A DNA stretch of 64,000 bases, taken from contig NZ_LT670818.1 of the NCBI RefSeq assembly GCF_900129505.1, forward strand, positions 8,651,001-8,715,000, read 5' to 3'. The notes under the pieces were generated by a model. It ran no database searches and was not told where the DNA came from. It saw nothing but the letters and a program-made list of their open reading frames with translations. The stretch's first letter is position 1, and the number at the start of each line of letters is the position of its first letter. A program made the translations under genes and the position numbers. Positions 63,328-64,000 of this stretch are shown here, piece after piece. Origin of the DNA: Bradyrhizobium erythrophlei. GTDB taxonomy: Bacteria; Pseudomonadota; Alphaproteobacteria; Rhizobiales; Xanthobacteraceae.

Positions 63328-64000
63328 CTACTTCGCGACAAAACCGGCCTTGGTCATCAGAGCCGTGTTGAGCGCGTCGTCCTCTTCGAGGAACTGCAGC
63401 ATGTCCTTGCCGGTGAGGAAGATCGGCTTCAGCGCCTGCTTTTCCATGTAGTCCTTGTATTCGGCGGTTTGCGTCACCTTCTGGAACAGATCGACGTAGA
63501 ACGCCTGCTGTTCCGGCGTGACCTTGCCGGGCAGGAACATGGCGCGCAGCATCAGGTACTGGACGTCGAGCCCCTCCTCCTTGCAGGTCGGGATGTCGTG
63601 CCACGACTGCGTCTCCGTCACCTTGGTGGTGTAGGAGATCCGCTCCCTGTCGAACACGCAGAGCGCGCGGACCTGGCCGGCGCGCCAGACCTCCAGATTT
63701 TCGGACGGGTTGTTGACGTTGGACTCGGTATGGTTGCCGACCAGTTGCGTCGCCGCCTCGCCGCCGGACTTGTAGGGCAGATAGGAGAATTTCGCGCCGG
63801 TCTTCTGCTCCATGAACACGGTGAGCACGTTGTCCTCGCGCTTCGATCCGGTGCCGCCCATCTTGAATGGCGAAGGGGCGGCCTTGGCGGCTTCGATGAA
63901 TTCCTTCACCGTCTTCGGCCCGGCGGCATTGTCCCACAGCACGAACTGGTCCAGCGCCACCACCGACACCGGCGTCAGCTCGTGCCAGTTGAAGGGAATC
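63328..64000 (-). CDS. tctC: Tripartite tricarboxylate transporter binding protein TctC (5' end beyond window)
   Basis: Bug-family periplasmic receptor. Visible residues include PFNWHELTPVSVVALDQFVLW, a MGGTGSKREDNVLTV stretch, SYLPYKSGGEAATQLVGNHTESNVNNPSE and a C-terminal EEDDALNTALMTKAGFVAK. The frame runs to the window edge at 64000 without a start. It delivers a carboxylate to TctAB. First gene of the tctCBA operon. Confidence 0.92.
   Translation of the reverse strand, partial: IPFNWHELTPVSVVALDQFVLWDNAAGPKTVKEFIEAAKAAPSPFKMGGTGSKREDNVLTVFMEQKTGAKFSYLPYKSGGEAATQLVGNHTESNVNNPSENLEVWRAGQVRALCVFDRERISYTTKVTETQSWHDIPTCKEEGLDVQYLMLRAMFLPGKVTPEQQAFYVDLFQKVTQTAEYKDYMEKQALKPIFLTGKDMLQFLEEDDALNTALMTKAGFVAK

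Noticed and set aside
1..64000. CRISPR arrays, rRNA genes, complete IS transposases, integrases
   Set aside because: None seen in any frame; the mobile signals are limited to intron RNA and gene fragments.

Overview
The window looks like chromosome of a Bradyrhizobium-type alphaproteobacterium (Nitrobacteraceae). Pointers are the high GC content, a YqaJ/ERF-HNH recombination module of the sort I associate with Bradyrhizobium, a small Omp25/31-like porin with a typical signal peptide, secreted proteins with W/DLNGDG repeats, the tct transporter and rhizobial palindromic repeats. This placement is inference; no rRNA or housekeeping marker is present.

Layout. (1) 1-45 kb is a surface-polysaccharide (O-antigen/EPS) region: nucleotide-sugar enzymes (UDP-sugar dehydrogenase, epimerases, gmd, rfbB), glycosyltransferases, GtrA/GtrB-type proteins, an ABC exporter (Wzm/Wzt), a WaaL-type ligase, FkbM and other methyltransferases, a sulfotransferase, a sugar-phosphate-cyclase-like enzyme, three very large GT-C-like membrane proteins and several O-acylation modules. 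(2) Inside it, about 22.8-31.7 kb and 35-41.4 kb are accessory and heavily scarred: an XRE/YqaJ/ERF-HNH module broken by frameshifts, dispersed copies of the HNH 3' end, acyltransferase, VapC and secreted-protein fragments, a group II intron that has lost its maturase, and a second intron-like 3' end. (3) 45.2-57.7 kb is a complete type II secretion system (gspN, M-L-K-J-I-H-G-F-E on the minus strand; gspD and a prepilin peptidase divergently on plus), interrupted between gspN and gspM by a BrnT/BrnA toxin-antitoxin pair and an autotransporter remnant. (4) 57.8-64 kb holds a Sel1-repeat protein, a CaiB/BaiF CoA-transferase, a small porin gene disrupted by a 13-bp duplication, and tctA-tctB-tctC (tctC runs off the right edge).

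How the genes work together. GDP- and dTDP-sugars are made (gmd, rfbB, epimerases), assembled by cytoplasmic glycosyltransferases, exported by Wzm/Wzt, ligated by the WaaL-like protein, and decorated by GT-C-like enzymes, sulfate, methyl and acyl groups. The most interesting locus is 27.97-30.34 kb: an MBOAT acyltransferase, an SGNH/DltD-like partner and, overlapping by ATGA, a 38-residue membrane microprotein ending PFIYVVF. That ending matches the C-terminal motif of DltX from Gram-positive D-alanylation operons and suggests a three-component acyl relay for a Gram-negative polysaccharide.

Several genes carry apparent +1 insertions or small duplications (acyltransferase at 6.56 kb, ERF at 24.20 and 24.74 kb, porin at 60.73 kb). 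They may be real decay or phase variation, or in the homopolymer cases assembly error.
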